A stretch of DNA of 64,000 nt, taken from NCBI GenBank assembly GCA_006176705.1, contig QRFJ01004955.1:1-64000 (forward strand), written 5' to 3'. Shown here piece after piece: positions 49,483 to 62,440 of this stretch; the first letter of the stretch is position 1, and each line of letters starts with the position of its first letter. The position numbers and the translations under genes are program-made. The stretch is from Cocos nucifera. Lineage: Eukaryota > Streptophyta > Magnoliopsida > Arecales > Arecaceae. The notes below the pieces were generated by a model. That model was not told the DNA's origin. It saw only the letters and a program-made list of their open reading frames with translations, and ran no database searches.

Positions 49483-50920
49483 GCTCAGTGTCAAGTTAGA
49501 TCAGGATCTATAGATTGATATAATTCTACAATCTTTGACTGATGCATATGGACAGTCCATCATGAACTACCATATGCAAAAGCTGCAAAATACCTTGGTT
49601 GAACTTATGAACATGCTGGTTACTGCCGAGCTCTCTATGAAAGGTTCAAAGGGCTCGATGTATGCTATTGCGCAGTCTTCTTCCAAGAGAAAGTCTTTTG
49701 AAAAGAAGAAGAAGTCCATGTAGAAGTAGAAGATGGATGGTGGGAAGAAGAAGAAGGCAGTGTGGAAGAAAAAGACCACTGATAAGGAAAAATATTTTCA
49801 TTGCAATACAAACAGAAATGTCGTCTATACCTGGCCAACCTGAAGAACAAAAAGAAGGCAGGTCCTTCTGGAGGTATGCTCATTATAGAGTCTAACCTTA
49901 TGGTTTCTTTTGCATCTAGTTTGGTGCTTGACTCTGGTTCCAGTGCTCACTTGTGCACTTCTATGTAGGATCATCAGGATAGCAGGAGACTGAGGGATGG
50001 TGAGATGATCCTACACGTCGAGAATGAAGCAAGAGTTACTGCTGTGGCCGTAGGAACCTACCCTCTTTGACTACCATCAGGATTAGATTTAGTTCTTAGA
50101 GATTATTTTTGTATGCCTGGAGCAAGCAAAAATTTGATTTCTATTTCTTGTTTAGCACAAGAAGCGATACAATTAGTTTTGTTAAGGATCATTATAATAT
50201 TCTTTATGAAAGAAATAAAATTGTAAGTAATTTTCTTATAAATGGTCTCTATCAATTATATATTGATATTTCTATTTTTAATATCGAGCAAAATATGAAT
50301 GCCATAGGATCAAAGTGACCTAGGGATAGTCTAAATGATAGGTATCTTTGGCATCTTAGGCTAGGTCATATAGCTGAAGACAGGATTAACAAATTAGAAA
50401 AATTTAGGATACTGAGTCCATTGACTTTCGAGTTATATTCAATTTGTGAATCATGACTTCATAGCAAAATGACCAAGCTTTCTTTTATAGGACATGTAAA
50501 AAGGGCCGCAGACCTACTTGCCCTAGTACATACTGATGTGTGCGGTCCATTTGATATTCCGACCAGAGGCAATTATATCTACTTCATCATCATTATTGAT
50601 GATCTATCTCGATATGGGTATCGGTATGTGTATTTGATGCAATATAAGTCTGAAGCCTTTGAAAAGTTCAAGAAATTCAGACTCGAAGTAGAAAAAAAAT
50701 AAAAAAAATTATTAAGATTTTTCGATCAGATTGAGAAGGCAAATATCTTAGTCAAGAATTTCTAGACTATCTTAAGGACAATGGCATAGTCTCACAATAA
50801 ACTCCACCTGGACCACCTCAACTCAATGGTATTTTAGAATGGAGAAATCGGATCCTATTTGATATAGTCCGATCCATGATGAGTTTCATGGACCTCCTTG
50901 AGTTTTCTTAGGGATATAGT
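49483..50920 (+). pseudogene. Element D: gag C-terminal part, protease, integrase start
   Basis: Resumes gag exactly where E cut it (TDAYGQSIMNYHM around 49530), then a lysine-rich stretch, a decayed zinc knuckle near 49795, and a protease with DSGSSAHL intact (DSG at 49930-49938). A pre-integrase segment follows, then integrase with HTDVCGPF near 50540. Several stops occur, including TAG near 49724 and TGA near 50070. It ends at ATAGT, the left duplication of solo LTR I. Confidence 0.85.
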
Positions 50921-53212
50921 TGAAGGAAAATCCTGATTTTTCGGTCCAGGTTCGTTCAGATCTGATCAGATCAAGAGATATATTTCAAAACTTTTTCTCT
51001 TGATTCCAATCAGATCTTGATATGTTTCAGATCTGATTCTTATTATTTTAATAAAATAAAATTAAAAAGATAAATTAAATCAAATTTAATTTATCTGATC
51101 TGGGTAATCTTATTACCCTGTTGATGATCCTGTTTGCAGCGGAAGGTTCTGGATCTTAGCCACGCAAGCACCTGGCCTCTACCGATATCCACTCAGGTTG
51201 GATCTGGAGATCCTCTTCTTCTCTATCACACCTCCAAAAATCAGATCTGAATCTGATCTGGAGGATCTTCAAAACTCTTTTGAAGATGAGCAGTCGTCCT
51301 TTGCAGCAGCGCAGCCTTCTTATTTTTGATCGCCTTTCTTTGATCTGAATCGCACCAACCAAGGTCCAAAACTCCTTTTGGACATGGAGAGCAAGGGGAG
51401 AAGAGACTATGGCATGGAGAAGGAGGGGAGAGGCAGCCTTGGGGCATGGAGAAACTATGATCTCATCATATCTCTGTATCTCATACAATCTGAGTTGGAT
51501 ACAGGGTCTTATTTATAGACTAGCTGTGATCCAACTCCTCTTCTTCCCAACCAATCACAACCCTTTGTGAAATCAGATCTAAATCTGATTGGTGGGAATA
51601 GAGACCCCTGGATTCCTCCTTAGAGGGCGCCTAAGACCAGTCAAAGTTGGTTCTTAGAAGAACTCTAATTGGAATCCAAAAAGGAGATGGAGTCCTTGTC
51701 CAACAAGGACTCCTAGGCGCCTCCAACTTGGGCACACGCCTAGGGTGGCGTGCGCCCTTCTCCTTGCCAGGTTCTGGCAGGGGGACAGGCCCCCACCAGC
51801 TCTCCAATAGGTGCATGACATGTGGTCAAAAGTCAAAGTATCAATGGTCAACGTTTGACCAGTCAAAGGTAGACTTTTGACCAAAGTCAAAGAACAAGAA
51901 ATGGCAGGTGACCAAAAATGGCAGGTAATGTCTTACAAAATAAGACAACCTTTTCTGACTTGGACAACCTCCAGTCAGACCATATGAAGGCCTCTGATTG
52001 AGCACAAACTCCTTTGGCTCAGTCAGGACAACTTATTTATGATAGCAAAAGAAGAACGTTAGGTTCAATCGAGTGCTAGCACGATTTTCTTGAACCTAAT
52101 TGAATCTCATTCAGATCAATTGAACTAGATCAGTTCAATTGATGATCACCAGATTCAAACCCTTGTTTGTGTGACCCAGTTAGGTTCAGTTCTGTATGGT
52201 AATGGGATATGTCATGATCTCTATCATCGACATCATCGAAACTCCTTTCGATGGATCAGAACTCTTCTGATTCGAACAGCTAGAATGATCGATCATCTAA
52301 ATCATTCTAATTGCTCCCAAAATCCACCAGTGACACCTAGCAGTATATGGTGGCAACCCATAGAGCTGAATGCGAACCTCTTGGTGCAGCTACCTGTGTG
52401 ATTAAGTTCTTCTATCTTGAGCCCCGATCAGATTAGGGTTAAGGTGAACTCGTCAAACCCTAGTCTCTGTCATATGATGTAATCATTCGATTCGAGTCCA
52501 ATGTGAAAATCTAAATAGAAACTCTTTCTATTATTTCACTCTGCCATGGCCATGGACTTCTGGACTTGATTCTCATGATCATCATAGGGCTGCTCCTCTA
52601 CCACCGAGGTAGATAGATTCCATCTTGATGCTATCCAGTTCCTACAATGAACATGCTATAGCCAACATACACCTCAGGGTTCCATATGGCTAGGAGACCG
52701 AGTAATGGTGTAGTCAAACTATAACACCCTCAAGGTGAACTGCCGATGCATCTCAGGTCAAAGAACCAGACACACTACTGCAGCATCGAGTCAGTCATTG
52801 ACGAGAAGGTAGACTCCCTAATGACTACTCGAGGTGGTCACACTCAGCGCCCTTGTTCTCTAACGAGTACCTGTACTCTCGCTCCGGTGTCTCCACACCG
52901 TAGACTCAAGACTCATCTACTAAAGAGAAGCGATTGTACACCAACCTTCCGGATCAATCACCATCCTCATGATGATCCTATGGTCAGGAGCAATTTATGA
53001 GTGAATAATGATTATTCATGTCTTAAATTTTCAACTCTTGAAAATATGAATTATCATTACCATTAACTCAAAGGATGTATCACAGACACTAAATACACAT
53101 ATGTGCTAGAAAATAACCCATTTATTGATTTTAGTCAAAATTATAATTTTGCCCCTAGAAGTGTATTACAAGTGTCAGCCAATTCTGGCTTCTAGGGCAT
53201 ATATATCTAACA
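50921..53212 (-). repeat. Solo LTR I of the same copia family
   Basis: A 2,292-bp minus-strand LTR with no internal region, flanked by perfect ATAGT duplications (50916-50920 and 53213-53217). It is closely similar to F's LTRs. TATAAATA (minus) at 51510-51517 and a TTGAC cluster at about 51823-51890. It formed by recombination between the LTRs of one inserted element. Confidence 0.93.
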
Positions 53213-54067
53213 ATAGTCTAGTGACCGCTATATATTTACTGAATAGGATTCTCTCTAAAACCATTCCTACCACACCGTATGAGATATGGCATGGTAAGAA
53301 ACTAAGTCTAAGTTATCTCAAAATTTGGGGTTGTCCAGCTTATATCAAGAGACAACAGGCGAACAAATTAGAGTCTAAGTTCTTTAGAGCTCGATTTATA
53401 GGATATCCCAAAGAGTCATTAGGATATTATTTTTATCTCCTAGATGACCATAATATGATTATGAGTCAACATGCCATCATCCTTGAAAAATAGTTTACTC
53501 TAGATGGTGGCATCGAAAGATGGATAAGGCTCGAGGAGAAGGTCTCCAATGAGCAACGAGCTAAGAAACCTGAGGAACTCAATCAGTTAGAGCCAACGCA
53601 GACACTACCTCCTCCATCTCGTAGATCAAGTAGAATTTTATGTCCTCCTAAAAGATACTTAGGTACTATCTTAGAGGACATAGAGAAAAATTTCTCACAA
53701 AAAATGGGGTTCATGGTGATGATCCCAAAATCTATGACGAGGCGATATCAGATATCAATTTTGAGAAATGATTAGAGGCAATAAAGTTAGAGATTGACTC
53801 AATGTATTCAAACCAAGTTTGGACTTTGATAGATCCACCTGAAGGTATAGTATATATTGATTGTAAATGGATCTTCAAAAGAAAGATAGATGCTAATGGG
53901 AATGTAGAGACATTCAAAGCAAGGTTGATAGCGAAAGAGTATAGTCAGCACAAAGGCATTGATTATCAGGATATTTTTTTGCTTGTAGGCATGCTCAAAT
54001 CCATCCATACATTGCTTGCTATTGTAGCCCATTTTGATTATGAAATATGGCAAATGGATGTGAAAAC
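53213..54067 (+). pseudogene. Element D: integrase C-terminal part and RT start
   Basis: Continues integrase after solo LTR I (LNRILSKTIPTTPYEIWHGKK), reaches the shared TAG at 53491-53493, then RT from the WTLIDPPEG motif to QMDVKT, where G is inserted at 54068. The linker after the TAG has one further frameshift near 53690. The rest of RT and RNase H should lie right of the window, beyond G. Confidence 0.85.
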
Positions 54068-56573
54068 TGAAGGAACCAGATCTAGGATTTCAGAGCTAGG
54101 TATTAAAACTTTTTCTAGATCAGTAGCGGAAGACTCAAAAATAATCTAATTAATTCCAAATATTAGATAATCTCTAGATCTAAGACCATATTATATAATT
54201 ATTGCATGGAATTTAAATCTAAAATCAATAATAAACAAGAAGGAAAGGTTGACCACATCAACCTAGATCTACTCTACAACTCATGCATGTATGAAAAAAA
54301 TAATATATCAGATCTTTTACCTGAGTGAGTTAGACATTCTAACTCATTGATCTAGACTTGAAGATGAAGTTACAAGCCATACACACATCCAGCCTCTAGG
54401 AGTCATCCACATGAGCCCATGATCACGATCAGAAATCCAGATGTTGGAAATCAACACAGTATACTAGTACTATAGTTATCTTTCATCGATGGTTGATCAG
54501 ATGTCTCCTTTCATCTAGATTGGACTCTTCCAAAGTGGAGAAGGAAGAGAAGAGGTTTTAGATGTGAGACACTCTTAGAAAACCCAAGGAAGAAAGAAGG
54601 GAAGAGATGAACACAGCAACCCTAGAAGAAGACCCTCTTTTTCTTCTCTTTGCTCTCACCTAGACACCTAGTTTTGTATCTATTGAATCTCAGTGCCCAG
54701 AGGTTTGCTCTTCCTAATTTTGATATACCATAAAGCCCGCTCAATGGTCTATAAATGACAAAAATTTCAATCCAAAATTCATTCAAAATATATCGAAAAA
54801 GAAGAGTCCTTGTCTAGGTCAAATACTAGATAAGGAAAGGTCAAACAGGGCAAGTCAATGGGCACCCAAGATGGGGCACCCAACTCTTGGGTGCCCCCTC
54901 CATAATTTTTGTCATGTACCAGCAAGAAAAGGTGCACAAGAAAAGGGGTTTCTTACATGGAATGAGAGAAAAATTAATTAGGAGAGGGGGCAGCACCTTT
55001 AGGGAAGAGTTTGGGTTTGTTATGATTCTATCTCATAGAATCCAATATCAAAACAAATTCTTTCTTTGACTTGGTCTTCTACCCAATTACCATATGAGAA
55101 AGAGAGGAAGAGAGGGGATGTACGTGAAGATCAGGAAGAAAAGGATTTTGTATAAAAAATATCAGAAAAAAAGAAATGGGGGGCGTTGGGACTAAGGTGG
55201 CACAAGGAGGAATCCTAGTCTTACTAGGATTCTATCTATGACTTGGTCAAAGTGGTTTCTTAAGCCAAATTAAACCAAAACCAATTCAACCAAATTAAAC
55301 TAGGTTCTAACCCAATTAATGGTTCAATTAAATTAGATTAAATTAGATTTAATTTTAATTTAATTTTTTAATCAAATTAGAAAATTAGGTTGACCTAAAT
55401 CCTTGTTAGACTAGGACTAGTTTTTTTCTTGCACTTAACTTATCCAATAAGTTAATTGCACTTGATCCAATCAAGCCCAAACTAAATCTAGTTAAATCAT
55501 ATTTAATTAAACTTAATATCAGCCCTTTGGCTTAATCAAATTAAGTCAATTAGAAATCAAATTGCTAATCAGTCCTCCTGTAATACTTGCATTAGGTTAA
55601 ACATCAATCGCATTGATCGTTTAACCCTAGAACGATTCTAAATCGTTGATCAACCATCTGATCAGATCATGAGCTCTAATATGTATGATCTCATAGGTTT
55701 GAATCTAAGCTGCTACCATAGTAATAAATTTTTGTACCAATCAAAGTCATCCTCTAGTAATGATACCCGATGGTCGGATAGGTCGAATGTGTAGAACACC
55801 ATCCTTAGAACCCATACGGATATAGTTTTCATATAATTCATCTCCTTAACCAAAATGCTCGTAGGATACCTCAGAGTTCAACTATCAACTCTAATCAGAT
55901 TGTCCACATTGTATTTTGAAATATCAAATCCATCTGATGGATTATCCTGGCTAAGGTTTTGCTATATTGAAATATAGTGATACATTCTTCACTATTGGAG
56001 TGGTCAATTCTATCTTGATCACACACCGACTTCACAAGTACTTAATTATACCAAGAAGCCTTTGGTTACTGAATTAGAAATTTAGTTTGTTCGGTATCAA
56101 AGCATAGTGAGTTGCTTACAAGTCATTGAGGTGATCTTAAGTCTAAGGGACACTTATACTTATTTCCCATTAGAGATATCCTCGATAGTAGAATGCTTTG
56201 AAGTTGGTCACGTTCAATGATGATGTACCTATACATCTCACCTGTATGCCATACCAATGTCTCCACATCCCTTGGTTAAGAGAACAACCAATTTATATGG
56301 CATACAGTGACCTATGCTCGATAGACGCTGTTATCCTAATTAACAGTCTATCATTTGGTTGTGAAAAAATTTAAGGACTAATCGATAAATCCTCTCTTTA
56401 TCAAAGCTAAATAGTCTTAAAGACTTTATCATAAAAATGAAGTTCATTAGAAGATGAAGACTTGTGATGAAAAGCATGCCAAAGTATTTTATCTATCAGT
56501 GATCAATTACATATACAATGTAGCTCAACCATTAACAGACTAATTATTGATGTTTAGGACATAATTCCCAACA
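54068..56573 (-). repeat. Element G 3' LTR
   Basis: 2,506 bp; on the minus strand it runs from TGTTGGGAATTATG to CCTTCA. It aligns with 62441-64000 from its inner edge. The short open frames inside (for example 54887-55069 and the matching 63183-63428) lie in LTR and have no known motif. Confidence 0.88.
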
Positions 56574-56583
56574 ACTCTCACCT
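56574..56583 (-). other. Polypurine tract of element G
   Basis: AGGTGAGAGT on the minus strand directly next to the 3' LTR. Confidence 0.75.
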
Positions 56584-56586
56584 ATC

Positions 56587-59500
56587 CTAAAGCCAATCGG
56601 CATAATATCTAATACCCATCTTTGACTTATGGTTGTCGAACTCTTTAATTGCTAGGGCTTCAATAAAGGAGTTGACTAGATTCTTCTTTCCATCGATCTT
56701 CTGAAGGTCGATACCACCACGATCCACGATCTCACAGAGCAGATGGAAGCGACACAGAATATGCTTTGTTCGCTGGTGTGCCTTTGATTTCTTTGCTTGA
56801 GCTATGGCACCAGTGCTGTTGTAGTAGAGCAGGACTGGACCATCAACAAACGGTGCTACTCCGAGCTCGATGACGAACTTTCTTAGTCATATAGCTTTTT
56901 TTGCTGCATTTGATGCTGCTATGTACTCTACCTCGCAAATAGAGTCTGCCACTTTATGCTGTTTGCAACATTTTCAGCAAATGGCTCCACCATTTAGAGT
57001 AAAGATATACCCTGACATGCTTCTACTATCATCATGGTTAGATTGAAAGCTGGAGTCTATAAACCCCATAAGTTTCAGATCTAACTCATCATAAACCAAC
57101 CATTGATTCTTAATATTTCTCAAATACTTAAGGATGATTTTAACCACCTTCCAGTATTTTTCTCTAGGGTCAAACTGATATCTACTCACTACTCCTAGTG
57201 AGTATGCCTCGTCTGATCTCGTACATGTCATTGCATACATGATAGACCCCACAACCAAAGCATTTGGGATTCTACTCATATGCTCTTTCTCCTCAGGAGT
57301 TGTCGGACAATCCTTTGTAGAGAGTGGAATTTTTTGACCTATCGAAAGATAGCACTTTTTGGAATTCCCTATGTTGAACCTCTTCAGCACAATTTCTATG
57401 TACATGGATTGGGACATACCAAGCATCATTTCAGATCTATCCTTATAGATCTTCATCCCTACAATGTAGGATGCTTCATCCAAGTCCTTCATGGAGAACT
57501 GTGATGACAATCAGACTTTTATTCCCTATAGTGTGGGGATGTCATTCTCGATTAAGAGAATATCATCCATGTACAAAATAAGGAATACCACTGCTGGACC
57601 ATTTGCACATTTGTAAATGTAGGATTCTTCTCCATTCTTAACGAAGCTATATATTTTGATCACTTTATCAAAATGCATATTCCAACACCGAGATGCTTGC
57701 TTCAATCCATAAATGGATCTTTGAAATCTGCACACCTTGGACTCATCTATGGATGTGAACCCCTCAAGTTGTATCATGTACACCTCTTTGATCAGCTCTC
57801 CATTTAGAAAAGCTATCTTCACATCCATCTACCAGATCTTATAGTCTAGTTGGACAACTATTGCAAGCATTATCCGAGTGAATTTGAGCATTGCCACTGG
57901 AAGGAATGTCACGTCATAGTCAATACCATAATATTGACGATACACCTTGGCAACAAGATGGACTTTATAGGTCTCCACCTTTTCATCTGTGTTTCTTTTT
58001 TTTTGAATACCCATTTACACCCAATGGGTTTAACCCTTTCGGGTGGGTCAACTAGTGTCCATACATCATTGACCTTCATGAAATCCATTTCGAATCTCAT
58101 GGCTTCTAGCCATTTCTTAGAGTCGGATCTCTACATAGCTTCCATGTAAGTGATTGGGTCCTCATTGTTCTCATCGAGTTTGATGGGATCACCATCCAAG
58201 ACCAAGAACCCATAGTATCTATCTGGATGGTGCGGTACTCTATCGGATCACCTTAATGGTGTGGGTTCACTAGGATTCGGATCTGATCTGATCAAATCCA
58301 ACTCAGGTTCAGCATTCTGTGTCGGACTTTCTATCTATTGAACTTCATCAAGTTCAACCTTAGAGGCAACAGTTTCTTCACTAAGGAACTCCTTTCCCAA
58401 AAAGGTTGTCCTAAGGCTGACAAATATCTTTTATTCACTAGCATGGTAAAAACAGTATCCTTTGGTCTCTTTTGGGTACTCTATAAATACGCACTTGTCA
58501 GATCTAGGTCTAAGTTTATTTGTAATTAATTATTTGACATAAGCGGCACCCCCAGACCTTAAGGTGTGAAACTGTTGGCTTATGTCCAGTCCATATCTCA
58601 GATGGAGTTTTAACCATAGATTTACTTGGAATCCTATTTAAAAGATAGCAAGCCGATTCGAGTGCATATCCCCAGAGAGATATCGATAGGCTGGCAAAAT
58701 CCATCATGGATTGGACCATGTCTAATAGAGTCCGATTTCTTCTTTCAGATACACCATTATGCTGTGGTGTTCCTGAAGGAGTCCATTGGAAGATAATTTC
58801 ATTCTCTCCTAGATATGTGAGAAACTTATTGAAAAGATATTTTCCTTCTCGATCAGATCGAAGAGTTTTAATACTCTTTTTAGTTTATTTTTCTACTTTA
58901 ATTTGGAATTGTTTGAATATTTCAAAAGAATCTGACTTATGTTTCATCAAATAGACATATCCATATCTAGATAAATCATCTATGAAAGTAATGAAGTAGA
59001 TATATCCACCTCTGGCACTTGTACTCATTGGTCCACATACATCAGTATGTACTAGACCTAAGAGCTTCGTGGCTCTCTCACCTTTTTCAATAATAGATGA
59101 CTTGGTCATTTTACCAAAAAGATAGGACTCACATGTTGAAAATGATTCACAATCATTGACTTCAAGGATCTCTCTTGAGTCAACCTGTTTATCCTGCTCT
59201 TATTTATGTGACCTAGTCTATAGTGCCATAAATAGATATCTGACATACTAGCTAATCTAGGGTGCTTGCTTGTTGAATGGACTATGTTAATAGATTGTAA
59301 TAGCATATATACATCATTATTCAATTATCCATAGAAAGCAGTAACATCATTCACAATGATATTACAAACTCATTTCTTTATTGAAATTTCATAATTGTTC
59401 ATAGTCAAAAGGCCTACAGAAATGATATTTAAAAAGAAACTAGGATAGAAATAAAAATCACTAAGAACAATGGTATGAGATTCAAATATAAGTTTCAAAA

Positions 59501-60565
59501 TTTTTAAAGCTAGAACTGAAACTGATCTTCTATCTCCAACATTTAGGAATCTTTCAACTTGCTTGAATCTTCTACTAACCTACGACCCCTACAACAAAAT
59601 ACAAATATGATAAGGACTTTCGATATCCAATACCCAGTCTGTAATATCACAAATAGAAAAATCATAAAGAGTTATCATATAAATACTTTGTCTAGCAATA
59701 GCTTGCTTCTTCCTCTACCTATTCGGATCTAGGGAGGCAATATACTGAGGACAGTTCCCCTTCTAGTGCTCCCACTTTTTGAAAAAAAGAAGCATTCTGC
59801 TTGACTCTTATCGAGCTTGATTTTTCTAGTCTGCCCATGCATAGATGTCCTAGCCTAAACTTGCACCTTCTTAGCTTTCTTCTTCTTGTTCATGTTCTTC
59901 CCTTTCCAAAAGGGTCGAGAACGAGAAGATGAACCTCCCACTAAGTTTATTGACTCCTTATGGAGCTGATGATCCTTCTCAAAGTTCTGAAGTAACCCTA
60001 GTAACCCATGGTAGTTAACTTCAGGCTTTGACATTTTATAATGTGTAAGGAATCAAAAATAAGACTTGGACAGTGAGTTCAATATTGCATCTTTTCTAAG
60101 CTATTTGTGTAAGAAAATGCTGAGCTTGCTCAAGTGCTCTATCAGCTCGATCATGTACAATACATGATCAGTGACAGAGGCTCCATCCCACATTCTACCA
60201 TTGAAGATGGCACAACTAGTCTTGTGCCTCTCAACATTATCGGGTGTGCCAAAAGAATCCTCCAACACTTGAAGTATGTCCTTTGGCTGAGCCATCTCAA
60301 ATCCGTGACTGAACTCATCACTCATCGCAGTCAGCATAATGTAGCGCATCATGGTTCGGTCACTAAGCCACTTCTGATAAGTGTCTCTGATAGTTTCATG
60401 TGCATTTGCATCTGGCACATGGCTCCTTAGGTGCATCATTCGTTATCACATGTAGGATACATTCATGGTCTAGACAATCTTTAACTTTTCGTACCAGCTA
60501 CCGAAGTTGGATCCCACCAACTTATCATTGTTCAACAATGATTGGAGTGATAGAAAAGTGGCCAT
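56587..60565 (-). pseudogene. Element G gag-pol, inactive
   Basis: Gag starts at ATG 60565 (MATFLSLQSLLNNDK) and is broken by stops near 60480 and 60440. The zinc knuckle region near 59750-59790 is unrecognisable or lost. A pre-integrase segment (HYRLGH) lies at about 59230-59250, and integrase with HTDVCGP near 59030 is stopped by TAA at 58885-58887. The integrase end (58516-58719) and the GKEF linker near 58390 follow, then RT: WTLVDPPE near 58060, MDVKIAFLNGE near 57820 and a YMDD-type motif near 57560. RNase H spans about 57070-56620, and the frame ends at 56587. It belongs to the same broad Angela/Tork-like part of Ty1-copia but to a distinct family. Confidence 0.88.
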
Positions 60566-62426
60566 ATCTATACAAAGAAAAACTATAACCTAATTAGTAA
60601 TTGATTCATTAAATCTAGAGATTTGGATATTAATCAAAAGAGTCTCCCACTATTTTATTCGAATTGGTAGCCTCTACCTCTAATTTGAGGAATTATCCTA
60701 ATTTCTTAGTGGGTACTAGAATCCACATAGACTGCACACAAGCCCAACTTTGGTTGGCCAACCCATGTGCATCTAAGGATAGGTTCATAACCAATTGTTT
60801 CTCTAAATAATTTTTAGTAATTAAATGTTGCCTCAACCCCTGATCAGTTGGCTTTGGCCTTCTCAGAAAAGGGTCTAGTTAGGTCCAACCATTAACATGA
60901 CCATACTTGGCCCATCCAACCAATGAATGATTAGGCTCAACTATGGTTGGCCCACCTAACCACCATTTAGAAGGATATATCCAAGAGATCATATAATGAA
61001 TGATAATTCCATCAATCGATAAGCATCGGGCCTTTGGGCCTCCAATGATTATTCAACTGATGGACCCATTATCATGTACATTAGTGGAAGACTATGATCC
61101 GGTTATCATATAACTATTTTATTTTAGGAAGCTAATAATTTTAGAGGATTTAATTTGAAGATGAGAAAAGGTTAGACGAACTAGCTTTTCATGATCCTCC
61201 CACTAACTTCACCAAGTTAGCTTAAGGGAGACCATTAATAGGCTAGTCAAGGAGCACCTAAATTAGTCAAACTGATTTACCTAGCTAATATGGGTTAGCT
61301 CGAATAGTCAAGTGATCCGATCAAAACATAATTTCACCATGAGGCTAGGTAATTTTGATTAGTGGGATGGTCTGCCAAAGCTTGCCTTAGACACCATCAG
61401 AAATTGCCAGGAAAGTGGGCTATCAATTAAAGACCACCAGTCTAGTTTACCTTATAAGACATCAATTGGTTTAATTAGTTTCAATTAGTTCAACCTAACA
61501 GTTCGTGCTAGACCACATAACCAAAAATCAAGTCCATCCTGGGTCTCGTTAAAGACATGGACTTAACCAACTACAACATTGTAATTGATCTAGAGAATTC
61601 TTGACCTAATCTAAGATAATAATTGATTAGATTTAGTCAATTCTCTAATTAAGTTCATTCTTTAATCTAAACCTAGGTCTACCCAATTAATGGACCTAAT
61701 CTCCACTAACCCATTAAACCCAATGTGTTATGATTCGTGCCTTAGGATCTTCAATTTACAATCCTAGATCCTAATCAAACTTCTTAATTCTTAATTAAGT
61801 TTTAGATTGAGGGTTGGGGTTCAGCTTTTCAAAAATGATTTTCATATTTGTAAAATATTTTTACAACATGGTTCTAACAACCAAGTTACATGTTTGATTC
61901 ATAATCAATATGCAGGTTAGAAGAGCATAAAACTACTTTAGATCTAATCTAAACAAGTTCATGAAATTGAAATAATTTCAACATCAATCAATCATAAGTC
62001 AACTTAGATCAAATCTAACATATTTATGATGATTAAAATTAGATTAAAATATTTTTAGTCAGATCATAAAATCTCATAGATCTAATCTAAAATTTTATGA
62101 TCAATGTTTTAGATCAGTACGTACTAAGACAATCTTTTCACTATAAAGGATAAATCTTACAGCAGGACAACCTTATAAGATCGGTCCGTGCAATGTAAAA
62201 TTTTATTTTTAGATCTAAAACTTTTTTAAATTAAATAAATCATAAATAACATCAGATCATATCTAATAAATTTATGAATAATATTAGATCTATATGAACT
62301 AGGACAACCTTAAAGTAGTTCATATGATCTGAGATTTTAATTTTAGATTTAAATATTAGATTATTAATTAAATCTAATCCAAAAATAATCCAAGCATGCA
62401 TGAATAATTATATAATAATTAAGCTG
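60566..62426 (-). other. Element G untranslated leader
   Basis: About 1.86 kb of non-coding leader between gag and the primer site. No coding sequence seen. Its length matches the leaders of the A-F family although little sequence is shared. Confidence 0.7.
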
Positions 62427-62438
62427 GCTTTGATACCA
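62427..62438 (-). other. Primer binding site of element G
   Basis: TGGTATCAAAGC on the minus strand, one base from the initiator-methionine consensus, two bases from the LTR. Confidence 0.88.
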
Positions 62439-62440
62439 AT

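Noticed and set aside
59330..60100. Tandem or satellite repeat between G's integrase and gag
   Set aside because: The low-complexity look is AT-richness; no repeating unit could be found, and the stretch is collinear decayed gag/protease.
56587..60565. Envelope-like frame in element G or in the A-F family
   Set aside because: Gag-pol ends within a few bases of the polypurine tract in all copies, so there is no room for an extra gene.
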